Assembly (NCBI GenBank): GCA_914767885.1
Contig: CAJZBQ010000045.1
Location: 523,001 to 587,000, forward strand
Reading direction: 5' to 3'
DNA from: Blepharisma stoltei
Lineage: Eukaryota; Ciliophora; Heterotrichea; Heterotrichida; Blepharismidae
Length of the DNA stretch: 64,000 bases
Below, one piece after another: positions 44,301 through 56,300 of this stretch (within the stretch, counting starts at the first letter, position 1; each line of letters starts with the position of its first letter). The notes beneath the pieces are model-generated. The model searched no databases and was not told where the DNA came from. It saw nothing but the letters and a program-made list of their open reading frames with translations. A program made the translations under genes and the position numbers.

Positions 44301-47044
44301 GAATCGCATACAAATTTCTATGAGCACATATGATTTACTTGATGAAAATGATAAACAAGGCTTAAAATTCATCCCAAAAGTAGTGTGGGTAAAAGGCAAG
44401 GGTGATATGAATACATTTATGGTCAGTTTAGAAACCAAAGCAGATGGGACAAATTCACTTGAAAACTTCCAAACCCACCAGAGAAATGCGGCTGTTAATC
44501 AATCTTCACCTAATAATAATATACATACAGCAAATATGAGGAGTATAGGCGAAAATGGGTCACTAGCACAAAGCGAGGTCCATAAGCGCAGAACTTCACT
44601 TATTGATTCGTTAGATATCAGAGAAGCAAGAGAACTGTTTGATAGGTCAAATACTGATACAATAGAAAATGTTCAGATTTTTTCTTTTAGATGCAATGAG
44701 TCTGCGAAAGAAAGGGAATTCAGACTTGAGGCTATTGAAAACAAGCTACCTATGTATTTTGTCGGGCTTTACATAGGAATAATTGTGTTTATTTTATCAA
44801 TTATTTTACAAATTATAGCTCTTATAATTGACAAAAAAGACTCTGATATATCTTTTATGGTAATTTCTGGAGCTGAAGCTTGCATGTTCGCTTTTATTTC
44901 ATATTTTTTGAAATTTTACTACAAAAAGAGGAGATTTGCTTGGATTATGCAGGCGACTTTTATTTCTGGCCTTGTGCTGAGCAGTACACTAATGTCATAT
45001 AACGATCAGGTATATATAGATATTCAATGCATTTTTGGGATGTATTGGATCTTACTAATGACTCACACATCAGAGCTGTTTTTCCATTGAATTCTTATGG
45101 TTTCTATACTTGTTCTTACGCCTTGGGTAATTTTAGTTTTTATATTCCAGGACTCTTTCAACAAAGTTTTCATTGTTTTCGCCATATGGTACATCATCAC
45201 TGCATTTTATACTCTCCATCACAAAGAAAAATCAATGAGGACCAGTTACCTTTTAATCTCAGCTGGAAAAAGCGAAATAGAAAAAACTGACACCTCCCTT
45301 GATCAGGAAGCATATTATTGATAAAAAAAAATAGGTGAAATTAGCCCTACCTGTTAAAAAGTCAATTTTGTTTATATAATTAGAATATTTTTATAATAAT
45401 TAATGCGAATTTTCTTTAAAATTTGAGTTTTAAATCAGAAAAATAAAAAAATATCATCTCTATACAACGGGGAGTGAGAGATTGCTAAAAAATATGATGC
45501 CTCCACATGTATATCAAAATTTAAAAGAAGAAAAAAATATCACTGAGCTTATTAAGGATGTTACTTTAATCTATGCAGATATTGTAGGGTTTACAGCTTG
45601 GTCTGCAAATCATGCCCCTGAAGAAATCGTTAGAAGGCTATCAGATTTATTTACAAGTTTTGATAGGATGTGTGAAGAGCATCACGTCTATAAGGTCCAT
45701 ACAATTGGAGACTGCTATGTAGCTATGGGATATAGAGAAAATAATAGAAATCCCCAGAAAGAATGCATGAATATGGTAAAATTTGCACACTCTATGATTG
45801 AGGTTATTGAAGAGGTTAATTATAAGTATGGGAGCGAGCTAAATATGAGAATTGGCATGCATACAGGTGATGTTATTGGGACGATGTTTGGGACAAATAT
45901 TGTGAGATATGATATTTATGGGTCTGATGTGCTGATCGCGAATAAAATGGAAAGCAATGGAGAAGCAGGGAAAATTGTTGTAAGTGATTAGATTAGATTA
46001 AGATCTAGCGGGTCTCTGGGATTATTTCAGCCCTAACGCAGGTTCGAGTGGCCCTAATAACCTGGATTCACGCCATGCCCTTTTCGTGTAGACTTCACCA
46101 AAAAATGGTAACGTCAGCAGTCTCTAGGGCAGACTCACCTGACCATGCTGGGGTCAGCTCTATAAAAGAGGATTCTCTTAGCTCTGGAGCGCTCAGGACA
46201 TGAAGGAAATGCCACTATCTCCTTCAGACTACCCTGCCCAATCGGGCAGATAAATTGCTTCCCAGAAGTCCAAGCCTACTTTCCTCCTTTTAATTTTAGC
46301 CTGTGGGATAAGGAAAAAATCCTGTCATGGAGTCCTGGCCAGGCTAAAGCTCTTAAAAAATAGGATCGCTTAAATGAGGCTGGGATCAAATCACCAATCA
46401 TTCTGGCCTTTCTCAACTCGCCATTAAAAATGTTATAAGTGAAGATACTAAAATACTTATTGAAACTTATAAGCCTGGGAAGTACCAATTCAGCTTTTTA
46501 AAAGAAATTCCGCTACAATCTCTGGAGAGGACTATAAAAGCTTTTATGTTGCTCGATATTTCTGGAGATTTAGACACTTACTTACTTACTTACATAGTCT
46601 TTAAGGTGTCTAGTGCCCACACCCTTAATAAAAAAGGGTCAAAGCGACAACTAGTGACGTCACCAAGCCATCTTGGAATATGTGGTCAGCCCACACCCAA
46701 GCCTTCTATAAGGCTAGTCGCCAGATAAATTGCCGCACATCTCACCCGGCGCGTTGCCGTCGCTCGCTCCGACTCAGCTCCTGCGCGTGTTCCGCCTAAG
46801 GGTCATCCTCCCGTGGGGACGTGCTGAGAGGTAAAACTCCGAGTGTCTTGAATGCACTGAGGAGCCGTGCCTTTGGTTATCCCCAAAGTTAAACGGCTGT
46901 TGCTGTGCAGAAGTTCTCAAGAGAAAACCCAAACCCCATAAAATAAAAAGGTATTCGGTTCGAGAGAAATTGGCTCTGCCAATTTTCTCTCCCTCATGGA
47001 ATTTTATTTATGGAGATTTAGACACAAGTTTAAGATTTCATTAA
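38322..47044 (+). CDS. P4-ATPase/guanylyl cyclase fusion, copy 1 (about 2,113 aa)
   Basis: Bifunctional membrane guanylyl cyclase of the alveolate type: an N-terminal P4-ATPase-like half (~residues 1-1200) and two class III cyclase domains each preceded by membrane helices.
ATPase motifs: FTTNKVNTARQNPWT, actuator LGERNLRVK (P4 flippases have DGETNLK), DKTGTLTKNQ, GDGSDDVGMLQEAHI (usually GDGxND).
C1 (~1390-1615): VSVIFCDMNNFD, KIETVGKTY and GDTVNTSSRM.
C2 (~1895-2075): LIYADIVGFTAWS, KVHTIGDCYVAMG and GSDVLIANKME.
C1 keeps the purine-specifying Glu and transition-state Asn/Arg but has Lys for the second metal Asp; C2 keeps both Asp but lacks Asn/Arg. Catalysis therefore needs the C1-C2 pair.
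TGA=Trp many times. Seven insertions removed leave exactly 2,114 codons. Confidence 0.95.
41341..41905. mobile_element. SINE-like insertion (565 bp) in cyclase 1, 15-bp target duplication
   Basis: Exact 15-mer ATATGCTAGTGATAC at 41326-41340 and 41906-41920. Left end TTACTTACTTATACATTAAT, i.e. (TAAG)n on the minus strand; the other end carries hairpin GTATGGCCGAGAGGCCATAC. Body related to 19945-20422. Removal gives TANMLVIHPFMGFLHG, aligned with copy 2. Confidence 0.9.
42508..42649. other. 142-bp TATAGC-ended IES in cyclase 1
   Basis: Ends TATAGCAAGGGTCT and (complement) TATAGCCTAAGTTCT, both then TTTTGGATC. TA join gives REKEYQGIQTELNLVFY, co-linear with REQDYQKYATEANLQFY in copy 2. Confidence 0.92.
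43215..43397. other. 183-bp IES in cyclase 1, diverged CTCCGTGAG relative
   Basis: TA at 43215 and 43398; ends TAGCTCCCCC and (complement) TACCTCCCC. Contains TTTTGCTCACTCACGGA. Join gives VDKPLSILNLLLPSSV, matching copy 2. Confidence 0.85.
43660..44045. mobile_element. CTCCGTGAG-family MITE/IES (386 bp) in cyclase 1
   Basis: TTACTCCCCCC...CTCCGTGAGTGAACAAAA at one end and its inverted copy at the other, TA-flanked, inserted in inverse orientation relative to other copies. TA excision gives MACAGLSIFESEMDP exactly as in copy 2. Confidence 0.93.
45288..45474. other. 187-bp IES flanked by TGA in cyclase 1
   Basis: No usable TA pair. TGA at 45288 and 45475 with inner CACCTCCC / GGGGAGTG ends. 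TGA join gives SEIEKTERLLKNMMPP against EIEKTEQLLKNMMPP in copy 2. Confidence 0.75.
45981..46435. mobile_element. Target-duplicating insertion (455 bp) in cyclase 1
   Basis: TAAGTGA at 45981 and 46436. Left simple-repeat end TTAGATTAGATTAAGATC; B-box-like GGTTCGAGTGG at about 46031; body less AT-rich than the gene. Join gives KIVVSEDTKILIE, aligned with KICVSEVTKNLIE. Confidence 0.82.
46578..47010. mobile_element. (TAAG)n-tailed SINE-like element (433 bp), copy A
   Basis: TGGAGATTTAGACAC at 46563-46577 and 47011-47025 (12-15 bp depending on where the element ends). On the minus strand it ends TAAGTAAGTAAG. Near-identical layout to 49605-50036: GGTGTCTAGTGCC, CTCCTGCGCGTGTTCCGCC, and a hairpin built on TAAATAAAATTCCATGAGGG. 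Interrupts the last ~10 codons of cyclase 1. Confidence 0.93.
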
Positions 47045-47360
47045 TGCTATTTTAATATAAGAACCAAATTAAAGAATATCTATACACAATTAATTTCTTA
47101 AAAAATCCTTTTAATTTTTATGTGATAACTATACTAATTAAATAAAAAAACTAATTTGGATTTTGTAACAATTGAAATCGAAAGTAAAATGTTTTTTACA
47201 ATTTTTTTGATTAAAGTATTGAATTTTATTTTTTCGGAACTATTTTATGATTATTATAAATTTCCTTGAGTATAGGGTTAACATTTAAAAAATAACTAGT
47301 CAAATAAGCGAAATCTGTCTAAAATTAATACATAAATATAAAAAAAAATTTGATATTGCT
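47045..47360. other. Spacer between tandem cyclase genes
   Basis: 316 bp, AT-rich, no gene or repeat; presumably contains the copy-2 promoter. Confidence 0.6.
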
Positions 47361-50300
47361 ATGGAAACATTTCAGTCTGATGAAAGTTATAGAAGTATTG
47401 TTCTTCAAGGATCCAGACCTTAACCTTATTTAACAGATTGGCGGATGCCTTAATTTTACGCAATCATCGAGGGTCTCCTAAGAGACTCTACCGCTTTGCG
47501 ACTGTGCCTATCAATTGGACCAGCAGCGTCTCATCCTTGCCTTGCGGGGATAATTAATATGGTGGTGGCGACGAAATATGTGCTGACGCGGAGGTCGCAC
47601 CACTCCGGGCGCCAAAATGGCTTTATAGCATAAACCAAGGTTCAAGCCCTTTAACTCTAACCCTTAGCTTGCCTAGAGCGGCCGTATGGGGTGGGTAAAC
47701 CTTGGGAGTCAGCTGGTGGCCATTCCAGTCCGAAGTGTTAATTATCCGGATGGTTTTTGGCTACGGGTTCTTTCCCTACCGGTTCCGAGGGCCGTAGTCT
47801 TTTTACCTGGCCGTCACCTGACCTCAGGGTGACCGAAAGGAGGCATCAGGCTAACCTTTGCCTCCAAGCGGCCTAATGACGTGAAGCACAGAGGAGTCTT
47901 TCTAACCCGTCGATACTCAGGGTAGACTGTGCAAGCCCAGTTCCGAGAGAAGACAGACGTTCCACAGGTGCTGATGGGCACCCTGGCAAGCAGGTGTCGG
48001 CTGTCGAAAGCGTGCGGAGGCATCAAATCTGGAAGACTTTAAGCCCTTTAATCTTAATCTTAATCTTGCCTTGCGGTTCAGTGGGCAGTCTTCGCAAGGA
48101 TCCAGACCAGTTGAGGGAAGCGATTTTGTTTCAAATAAAATCTCTTCATCAGATTTTACAGCCATTTCAATCATAAAGGATGCTCTATTGATGCAATTTC
48201 TAAAGCTTTCCAATCTTTGATTTTTATTTGTTTCTGTTTTAGAAATTGTCTATCATAGAGAAGGCTGAAACACACTTCTTTTATTCGGCCTAATCCTGCT
48301 TTCCAATGCTTTGAGAGTTGCATATTGAAAAAATTCACTGTATAAAAATGACAAAAAATCTAACAAAAGTATCATCTCGGTATGAAATGGGGTTGGATTT
48401 GTCGAAAAGTTGTGGGAAAATTTGTTAGTTGGAGAAATTATTTTGCTTAAAGAAAATGATATCATTCCAGCAGACATTCTTATTCTGGCAGTAGGAAACC
48501 AAGAATACAAATGCTATGTGGACACTTTTGAAGTACTAGGTGAAAGAGATCTAAGAGTAAAAAAGCCAATAAAAAGCACACAAGATATTATAAATTCTAC
48601 CGATATAAAGCATGCTTCACAATTTCTAAAGCGATTAAACGAAACTGTCAAAATCTCTGAGCCAAGAAAAAATTTCCTTAAATTCAATGCAAAAATAAAC
48701 ATAAGGTCGCCTAAGCCTGAACTAATTTCTTATGAAAATTATATTTTAAGAGGAGAAACATTAGTTAACACCCCTTGGATTTTTGCAATGGCTGCTTATA
48801 CAGGAGCTGAAACCAAAATTTACATGAACTCAAAATTTGAAACAAAGGTGTCAAAACTTGACAAGACTTTAAATTTGATTGTATATTGGCTGCTGTTATT
48901 AGTCATAACATTGACAGGAATTCAAGTCATAATAGGTTTATTATTAGGAAACGCATTCTATAACAATCAAGTCGATTTAGTTTTCAACTCAATACTTATC
49001 GTCCACCGTATGATTCCTTCTTCTCTATTCCTTTGTGTAGAACTTTCTCGGATTTTCCAGGCTTGGATTATTCACAAAAAATATAAAGGAATAAATTTTC
49101 TTAAAAGCTCTGTAAATGAAGACTTGGGGCAGGTAGAGTATATTTTAATCGATAAAACTGGGAGTTTAACCAAGAATGAGTTAGCCTTAAAAGTTTGTGT
49201 AATTGGAGAAGAGCTGTATAAAATCGAATCATTAGACGATGAGGATAATGAAGATGGGTCAAATTCTTCATTTAAATTTTTAGCACCCAATCAATTATAC
49301 CAAATATAATTAATTATTAAAAATAGCTTAAAATATAATATTAGAAAATATTCATGTATATATGATATAGAAAGAAGTGACTCAAACGTCGGCCTTCAAA
49401 CAGCTCGTCAGCTGAAATATTTAATAGCGCATGATGAGATATGCAATGAAAAAACCAAAAATTTTATGCTGTGTATGGCTTTATGTAACAATGCTTTTCC
49501 AGTGTCTGATATTGAATTTACAGCCATTTTAGAAGATGACAGGATACTTGCAAAGTGCGCTCAGAATTTAGGCGTTAATATGATTTTTAGAACGCAAAAT
49601 AATGTTTACTTACTTAACTTAGTATCTAGTGCTTAAGGTGTCTAGTGCCGCACCCTAATAAATAGGGCTATAGCAGACTGTGACGTCACCGAACCATCTT
49701 GGAATCGCGGTGGTCAGCCCACCGGCCAAGCCTTCTATCAAAGCTTCGCCGCCAGTCGCTGCACGTCCCACCCAGCGCGTTGCCATTGCCTTGCCCTGAC
49801 TCAGCTCCTGCGCGTGTTCCGCCTAAGGGTCATCTTCCAGTGGAGATGCTTTAGAGGTAAAACCCTGAGCCTCTTGATGCACTGAGGAGCAGTTCCTTTA
49901 GTTATTCCCAAAACTAAACTGCTGTTGCTGTGCAGAAGTTCTTGAGAGAAAGCCTAATCCCATAAATAAAATTCCATGAGGGAGAGAAAATTAGCAGAGC
50001 TAATTTCTCTCGAACCGAATGCAATTTTATTTATGGACGCAAAATAATGCAGTTGTTGATATCAATGGAGCTCCAATTACTTATAAAATCTTAGGAGTGC
50101 TTCCGTTTGCTCGGAAACAAAAAAAATCATTAATTGTGATTTCTTTTCCAGGAAAAGAAGGGTCTATTCTATTCGCGAAAGGGGAAAAAGAAGAAATGCT
50201 TGACTTGTTTGATGGTGGAGAAGAGAGTAAGCATTTGATATCAAAAATTGTTGAGTCAAAAGATTTATCAAGTCTCAGAACTTTTATTTTTGGATACAAG

Positions 50301-53300
50301 ATATTATCGCAGGCTATGACTGATCAGTTTATATTAGATATAACAAACGCCAATTTGTCACCAATTAATAAAGTTGGAAGAATCGAGTCTGTTTTTGAAA
50401 AAATTCAAAAAAATCTAAACTACCTCGGAATTGTTGGGCTTGATGATACAGTTTCTGAAAACTCTAAACAATCAGTAAAACTATTATCTGATTTCGGAAT
50501 AAAATTTTGGGTGCTTTCTGGGGATTCTGAAGAGAGCACTCTTAAAGCAGGATTGAAATCAGCATTACTCGAAGAAAACGGAAGAATTGTAAAATTAAAT
50601 AATTTGGCTTCAGAACAAGCATGTATGGAAGAAATGTTAGAAAATATAAAATCTTGTATATTTCAGGAAGACTATTCTATAAGTATTCCTGAAAATCCTA
50701 AGCTGCTAATATCAATGGACAGCATGATACAAAAGCCTATGGAAATACGGACTGAAGACCTCCATCATCAATCTTCTGAATTTCAAATAATTAAAAAAAT
50801 AAGTGACATTAGCTATTTTAAGTTCAAGAAACCAAGACGCGATACAAATTCACTGACTCCCCCCTTCGTGAGCGAACAAAAAAAATCTTGTTCGCTCACG
50901 GAGGGGTTAATTTTTTTTTTAACAAATTTTATAGATTTTTTTTTTTCAAAATTTAAAAAATCCTAATTCGCAAAAATTGAAAAGTAAATATTAATTTAAT
51001 CTGTAAAATTTATGTTTTTAAAACGCAATTTGTTTTAAAACTAAACAGAATTAGCTAGAGATTCCATTATACTAATTATCACTTATATATCAAATTTTTT
51101 TCCATAAACATTTTTTGTTCACGGGGTGGGTTTTTGGGCAAAAAGTAGGGATTTTTCTAATGGTTTTGTTCGCTCAAGGAGGGGGGGAGTGAGGAGAAAG
51201 ATACTCCCACTAATTTCAGAGCCTGATTTAAACACAAGCATGCTTTTTAAAAAAAGCTATAACCATAATTCTGTTGATTTTACTCTATCTGTAGACAGTA
51301 TAAGTTTGGAATCTGCAATCAAAACTAAAGAAAGCAGGCAGTGCTTTGTGGCATTGCTTTTTGCTGCTAATGCAGTATTTTTCCATTCAATTTTACCAAA
51401 TCAAAAACGAAAAATTGTAAAATTATTAAAAAATAATTTTGATTTTAAACCTACAGTTTTAGCAGTTGGGGATGGCACTGATGATATTGGGATGCTTCAA
51501 GAAGCACATATAGGCGTTTCACTAAAAAGAAGCGGTTTTCATGACGCAGAGAATGCTAGCGATATTATGATTGATAATCTATCCTGTTTAGCAGACTTAA
51601 TTATTTATGAAGGGCATAACTGCTATAATAGAATGTGGAAGATGGCTATACTTTGCTTTTATGGAAATTTATTATTAGTTTCTGTAGATTTTTTTTATAA
51701 TGTTATTTTTGGGTTTTCTGCAAATCCATTAATTCCTGATGAACTTGAAGTAATTTTTGATCTGCTAGTCATGGTTATTCCAATGGTTTGTTTCGGAATT
51801 TTTGAAAATATGGCAAATATTAAAGATATTTTAGAATTCCCAAATTATTATTTTGAGCATATTTTTTCTGTCTCAGCAATGGCTAACTCCCCCCCCCCCT
51901 CCGTGAGCGAACAAAAAAATTTTGTTCGCTCACGGAGGGGGGTTAATTTTTTTTTTTAAAAAAAATTTATATATAAATTTTTATAAAAAATATTTTTTTC
52001 GAAATTTAAAAAAATCCTAATTTGCAAAAATTGGGAAGCAAATATTAATTTAATTTGCAAAATTTATGTTTTAAAACGCAATTTGTTTAAAATTAAACAG
52101 AATTAGCTCTAGATTTCATTATACTAATTATCACTTATATATCAAAATTTTTTTCCATTAAAAAATTTTTTCTATTAAAAAAATTTTTGTTCACTCACGG
52201 AGGGTGGGTTTTTGGTCAAAAAATGGCGATTTTTCTAATGGTTTTGTTCGCTCACGGAGGGGGGGGGGGGTAAGTAAGGGTATTATTTTTTCAGTATTGT
52301 GGGGGTTTATACAAGGGTTAGTTATAATACTTATTATGTTTACCTCAATAGGAGAAATTGTAAATGAGAATGGATTCACTAGTAATTTTGATTTATCAGG
52401 ATTTGAAATTTATATAATAATTTATGTGCTTATTGGCATAACATCTATATGGGCATCCAGTAAATTGTCATTAATTCAAATAGGATCTCAGGTCTTTGTA
52501 TTGGTTTTTTCATCTGTGATAATATTATTGCTTACATATAATCAGCTCTCCAATGATCAGCTTATAGGAATTTCAGAAATGCTTGGAGATGTATCTTTAT
52601 CTTGGATTTGCATGATTTTTGTCCCAATTTATATGTTTTTAATTACTTTTTCAGTAATTTCTATCTATGAGAGCTTCAAATATAAAAAGAGCCCAAAAAT
52701 CACAGTCCTAAGACCTAATAATAAATTTAGTAAAGATATACGACTAGAAAAGTACAGAAACTGTATTGGAGAGATTTATAATGAGTCATCAGATTGAGAC
52801 AAGAAAATGAACCAATACACTTTTGATATTAATAAATGCAAGCTAAAATTTATCTCAGAATACAGAGAGCAAGATTACCAAAAATATGCTACAGAGGCGA
52901 ATTTACAATTTTATAAATATTTTATGATACTGAAATTGGTAGCAATAATTGGAGTCACAATATATAGGATTATTCAAGAAATTGATGATCTTTATACCCT
53001 TAATTCTTTCTGAATTTTTTTACCAGATCTATTATGATCGATTCTAATATACACAGAATTCTGAAAAAAATGACTCAAAACAATCGTTATTATAAACTTT
53101 TTAACGTACAATACAATTATTTTGATGAAAAATATTTTTATTCCATCAATACCCATTTTAGTAATCGTCCATTTTTTTATCGGTTTTAGCCAATTTTGGT
53201 ATGAAATGATAATTTGTGGCTTGATTTTTTCATTTTCAGGATGCTCTGCAACTATTTTCTATTTTTCCCGGGTACTTAATGAAGAGCATGATGAAGTTGT

Positions 53301-56300
53301 AATAGGATCATTAGAATACATGATTACTTATATAGGAATTGCGCTGACATCAGCACTGATTGGCTACACAATCGATAAGTCTAAACGAAATGAATATATC
53401 GTGAGTAACAAAGTCCATATAGAGGTAAATAAATTAACAAGCATTTTAAATTTGCTGCTTCCTTCACACGTGTCAAGTCGTGTGAAAAACGGCGAAAGAT
53501 CATTTGCAAAAGACCAAGGCATCGTCAGTGTGATTTTTTGCGATATGTGCAATTTCGATTCTATAGTCGCAAGCTACTCTCCACAAGAGCTTGCTTCATT
53601 TCTTGATGATCTTTTCAGCAAATTTGATAAGCTATGTGAGCAGTCTGGGGTATCTAAAATTGAAACAGTCGGAAAAACTTATATGGCTTGTGCAGGACTC
53701 TCTATTTTTGAATCAGAAATTGACCCAAATTTAACTTGTGTTTCTCATGCGAGAAGAGCGATTGAGTTTGCACTTTTGGTCGTAAAAACAATTAAAACGA
53801 TGAAGCTCAAAAATGGAGAAGAATTGACATTCAAAATTGGAATAAATAGTGGAAAAGTGACTGCTGGAGTCGTAGGAAATCATAAGCCTCAGTTTTCTTT
53901 GGGGTGCGATTCCAACGATAGTGCCTTTTTGATAGCGTGTATTTCGACGAAGTACTTTTGGTCGAAAATTGGTTGAAACTTTTTGATAGTGAGACATTTG
54001 ACCTAAAAAATGTGTTAAATTTCGACCAAATGTAACACTATTTAAAATTTTCTAACCAAATGTATTTCGATGAAATGTACACTGTCAAAAATCCACTGTT
54101 ATTTGGCATGGAGCCGTTTTCTTTGATAGGAGACACAGTAAATACTTCAAGTAGAATGTGCTCAACTTGTACAGAAATAAATGGAATCCAAATATCTATG
54201 GACACTTATGAGCTGCTTGAAGAAGCGGAAAGAAATGGTCTGGAATTTTCTGCTAAAACTATTTATGCAAAAGGCAAAGGGGATATGGACACCTTTATAG
54301 TTAGCCTAAATAGTAGAGAGAGTATTAAGATTAAGATTACGATAACACTCTGTCGACCCCCACTTAGCTTAGGATCTGACAATACAAAGCCCTCCTTCAT
54401 GAATTCCATCCACTAGCAAACAGCTCTGAAACAACGTAGGTGGGAATTGGCCTAACCGTCGAACCGTTTCAGTTGCCTATGGCCCAGATGAGTCTCTCTT
54501 CGGTTCTTGAATGTGATTCAAGAGTAATTGGGGCTGCCGAGGCAGTCCCAACTCAGATTTCCTTTAGAAAGTAAGAACTTCCCTCACTAGGAAAAAGTAT
54601 AGGGAGCTGTGCCCTAACTTATGCCTTCCATTTTTAATTGTGAGAGAGCATTAAATCAGCAGAAGAAAGCCGTAAAAATTTTCAGCTAAGTCTTGATGTC
54701 CCTAATGTATCTACAGTATCCCCAAACGCCAATTCCAGGCATTCCTCAGTCTCTTCACAAGGCCAAACCGAATCCCAAAACCGGTCTTCGCTTATGTATG
54801 ATCTTGATATCTACGAAACTAAAGAACTTTTTAAAAAAACTAGCACAGGGATTATTGAAAAGCCTAGTTTTTTTTCTTTAAAATGCCAAGAGTCTCAAAA
54901 AGAGCGCAATTTCCGATTAGAAATTATACCTATTTACGATAATAAAAATCATTATTACTGGTTAGCTATTTTTTCACTATATTAATATAGGATTACAGTA
55001 ACCAGCAGGGATATTTATGTTTTCTATAGTAGGTATATGAAAAATAAGCTGCCATTTTATTATACAGCTCTTTCTATTGCAGTTTTAGGGTTTTTTTTCT
55101 CAATTATTCCAATAGCTATTAAGAGTATTGCTAAATGTGATGAGTCAAATATAAAAGGCATAGTTGCATTATCCTCTGATATTATTTTATTTGCATTTAT
55201 GATTTATCTACTAAATTCACTCTATATATGATTGGGAAAATAATTACTATAAAGAAAAATAAATCATTCTGTATATAAATATTTTTTACAAAAAAAATTC
55301 TATGATTAATCAAAATATTGATTTAAAATTGAGATATAGCGCGAGCGCGGTAGCTCCATCCTCCCCTCCCCTCGCCTTGAAGGTTTAGTTTAGATGAAAC
55401 AGGAAAAATGAATTTGACATGCCAAATTCATAATAATGGGCTCCTAATTTTCTTATTCTGTTCCATTCAAAATGAAAACCTCAGGAAGGTGGGGAAAAAG
55501 GGGGAGTCAAGGTCGAGCCATAGCTGCTCGCGAAGTATATTTGATATTATAAAACAGAGATTAGAAAATCAAGCTAGCAATTTTTCTTATGTAGATCTAT
55601 AAAAGGGCCTTCAAAGAAATTAAGCCTCCATAAATGAAATTTTTGTTTTTTCTCCGATGCGGGGTAAGAAAATATCATCATAAAAGATGCTTTGCTTGGG
55701 TGTTGGAATTTGCATATGTCTTGGCGCTAGTTATGAGTTTAATCGGAACTTATTCAAAAGGTGAGATTTATACAAATCTAGAAGTAATATACATCATGCA
55801 CTGAATCCTGCTTATGACTCATTGCTCAGATCTATTTTTCCACTGAAATTTTATTATATGTCTCATTTCTGTTTCTCCCTGCGTGGTCATGCTTTATATA
55901 GAAATGAACAGTTTCGATCGTATTTTTATATTGGTTATAATCACTTTTATCGCTGTCTTATATTTTACATTATTTCACAGAGAAAAAACAATGAGAAAAT
56001 CTCATCTTTTAATAACAGCAGGAAAAAAAGAAATAGAAAAAACTGAACAATTATTGAAAAATATGATGCCTCCTCATATATACCAGAACTTGCGAAATGA
56101 AAATAATGCTGCAGAAGTTATAAAAGATGTCACTTTAATTTATGCTGATATTGTAGGCTTTACAGCCTGGTCTTCTACTAATTCTACTGCAGATATAGTA
56201 AAAAGACTGTCAGATCTATTTACGAGTTTTGATAAAAAATGCGAAAAATTCCATGTCTATAAAGTCCATACTATTGGGGATTGCTATGTAGCCATGGGAT

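Noticed and set aside
47820-48213. Open frames inside the 47420-48095 insertion
   Set aside because: Long frames arise from the lower AT content of the element; the region is removed to restore the host gene and has no protein similarity.
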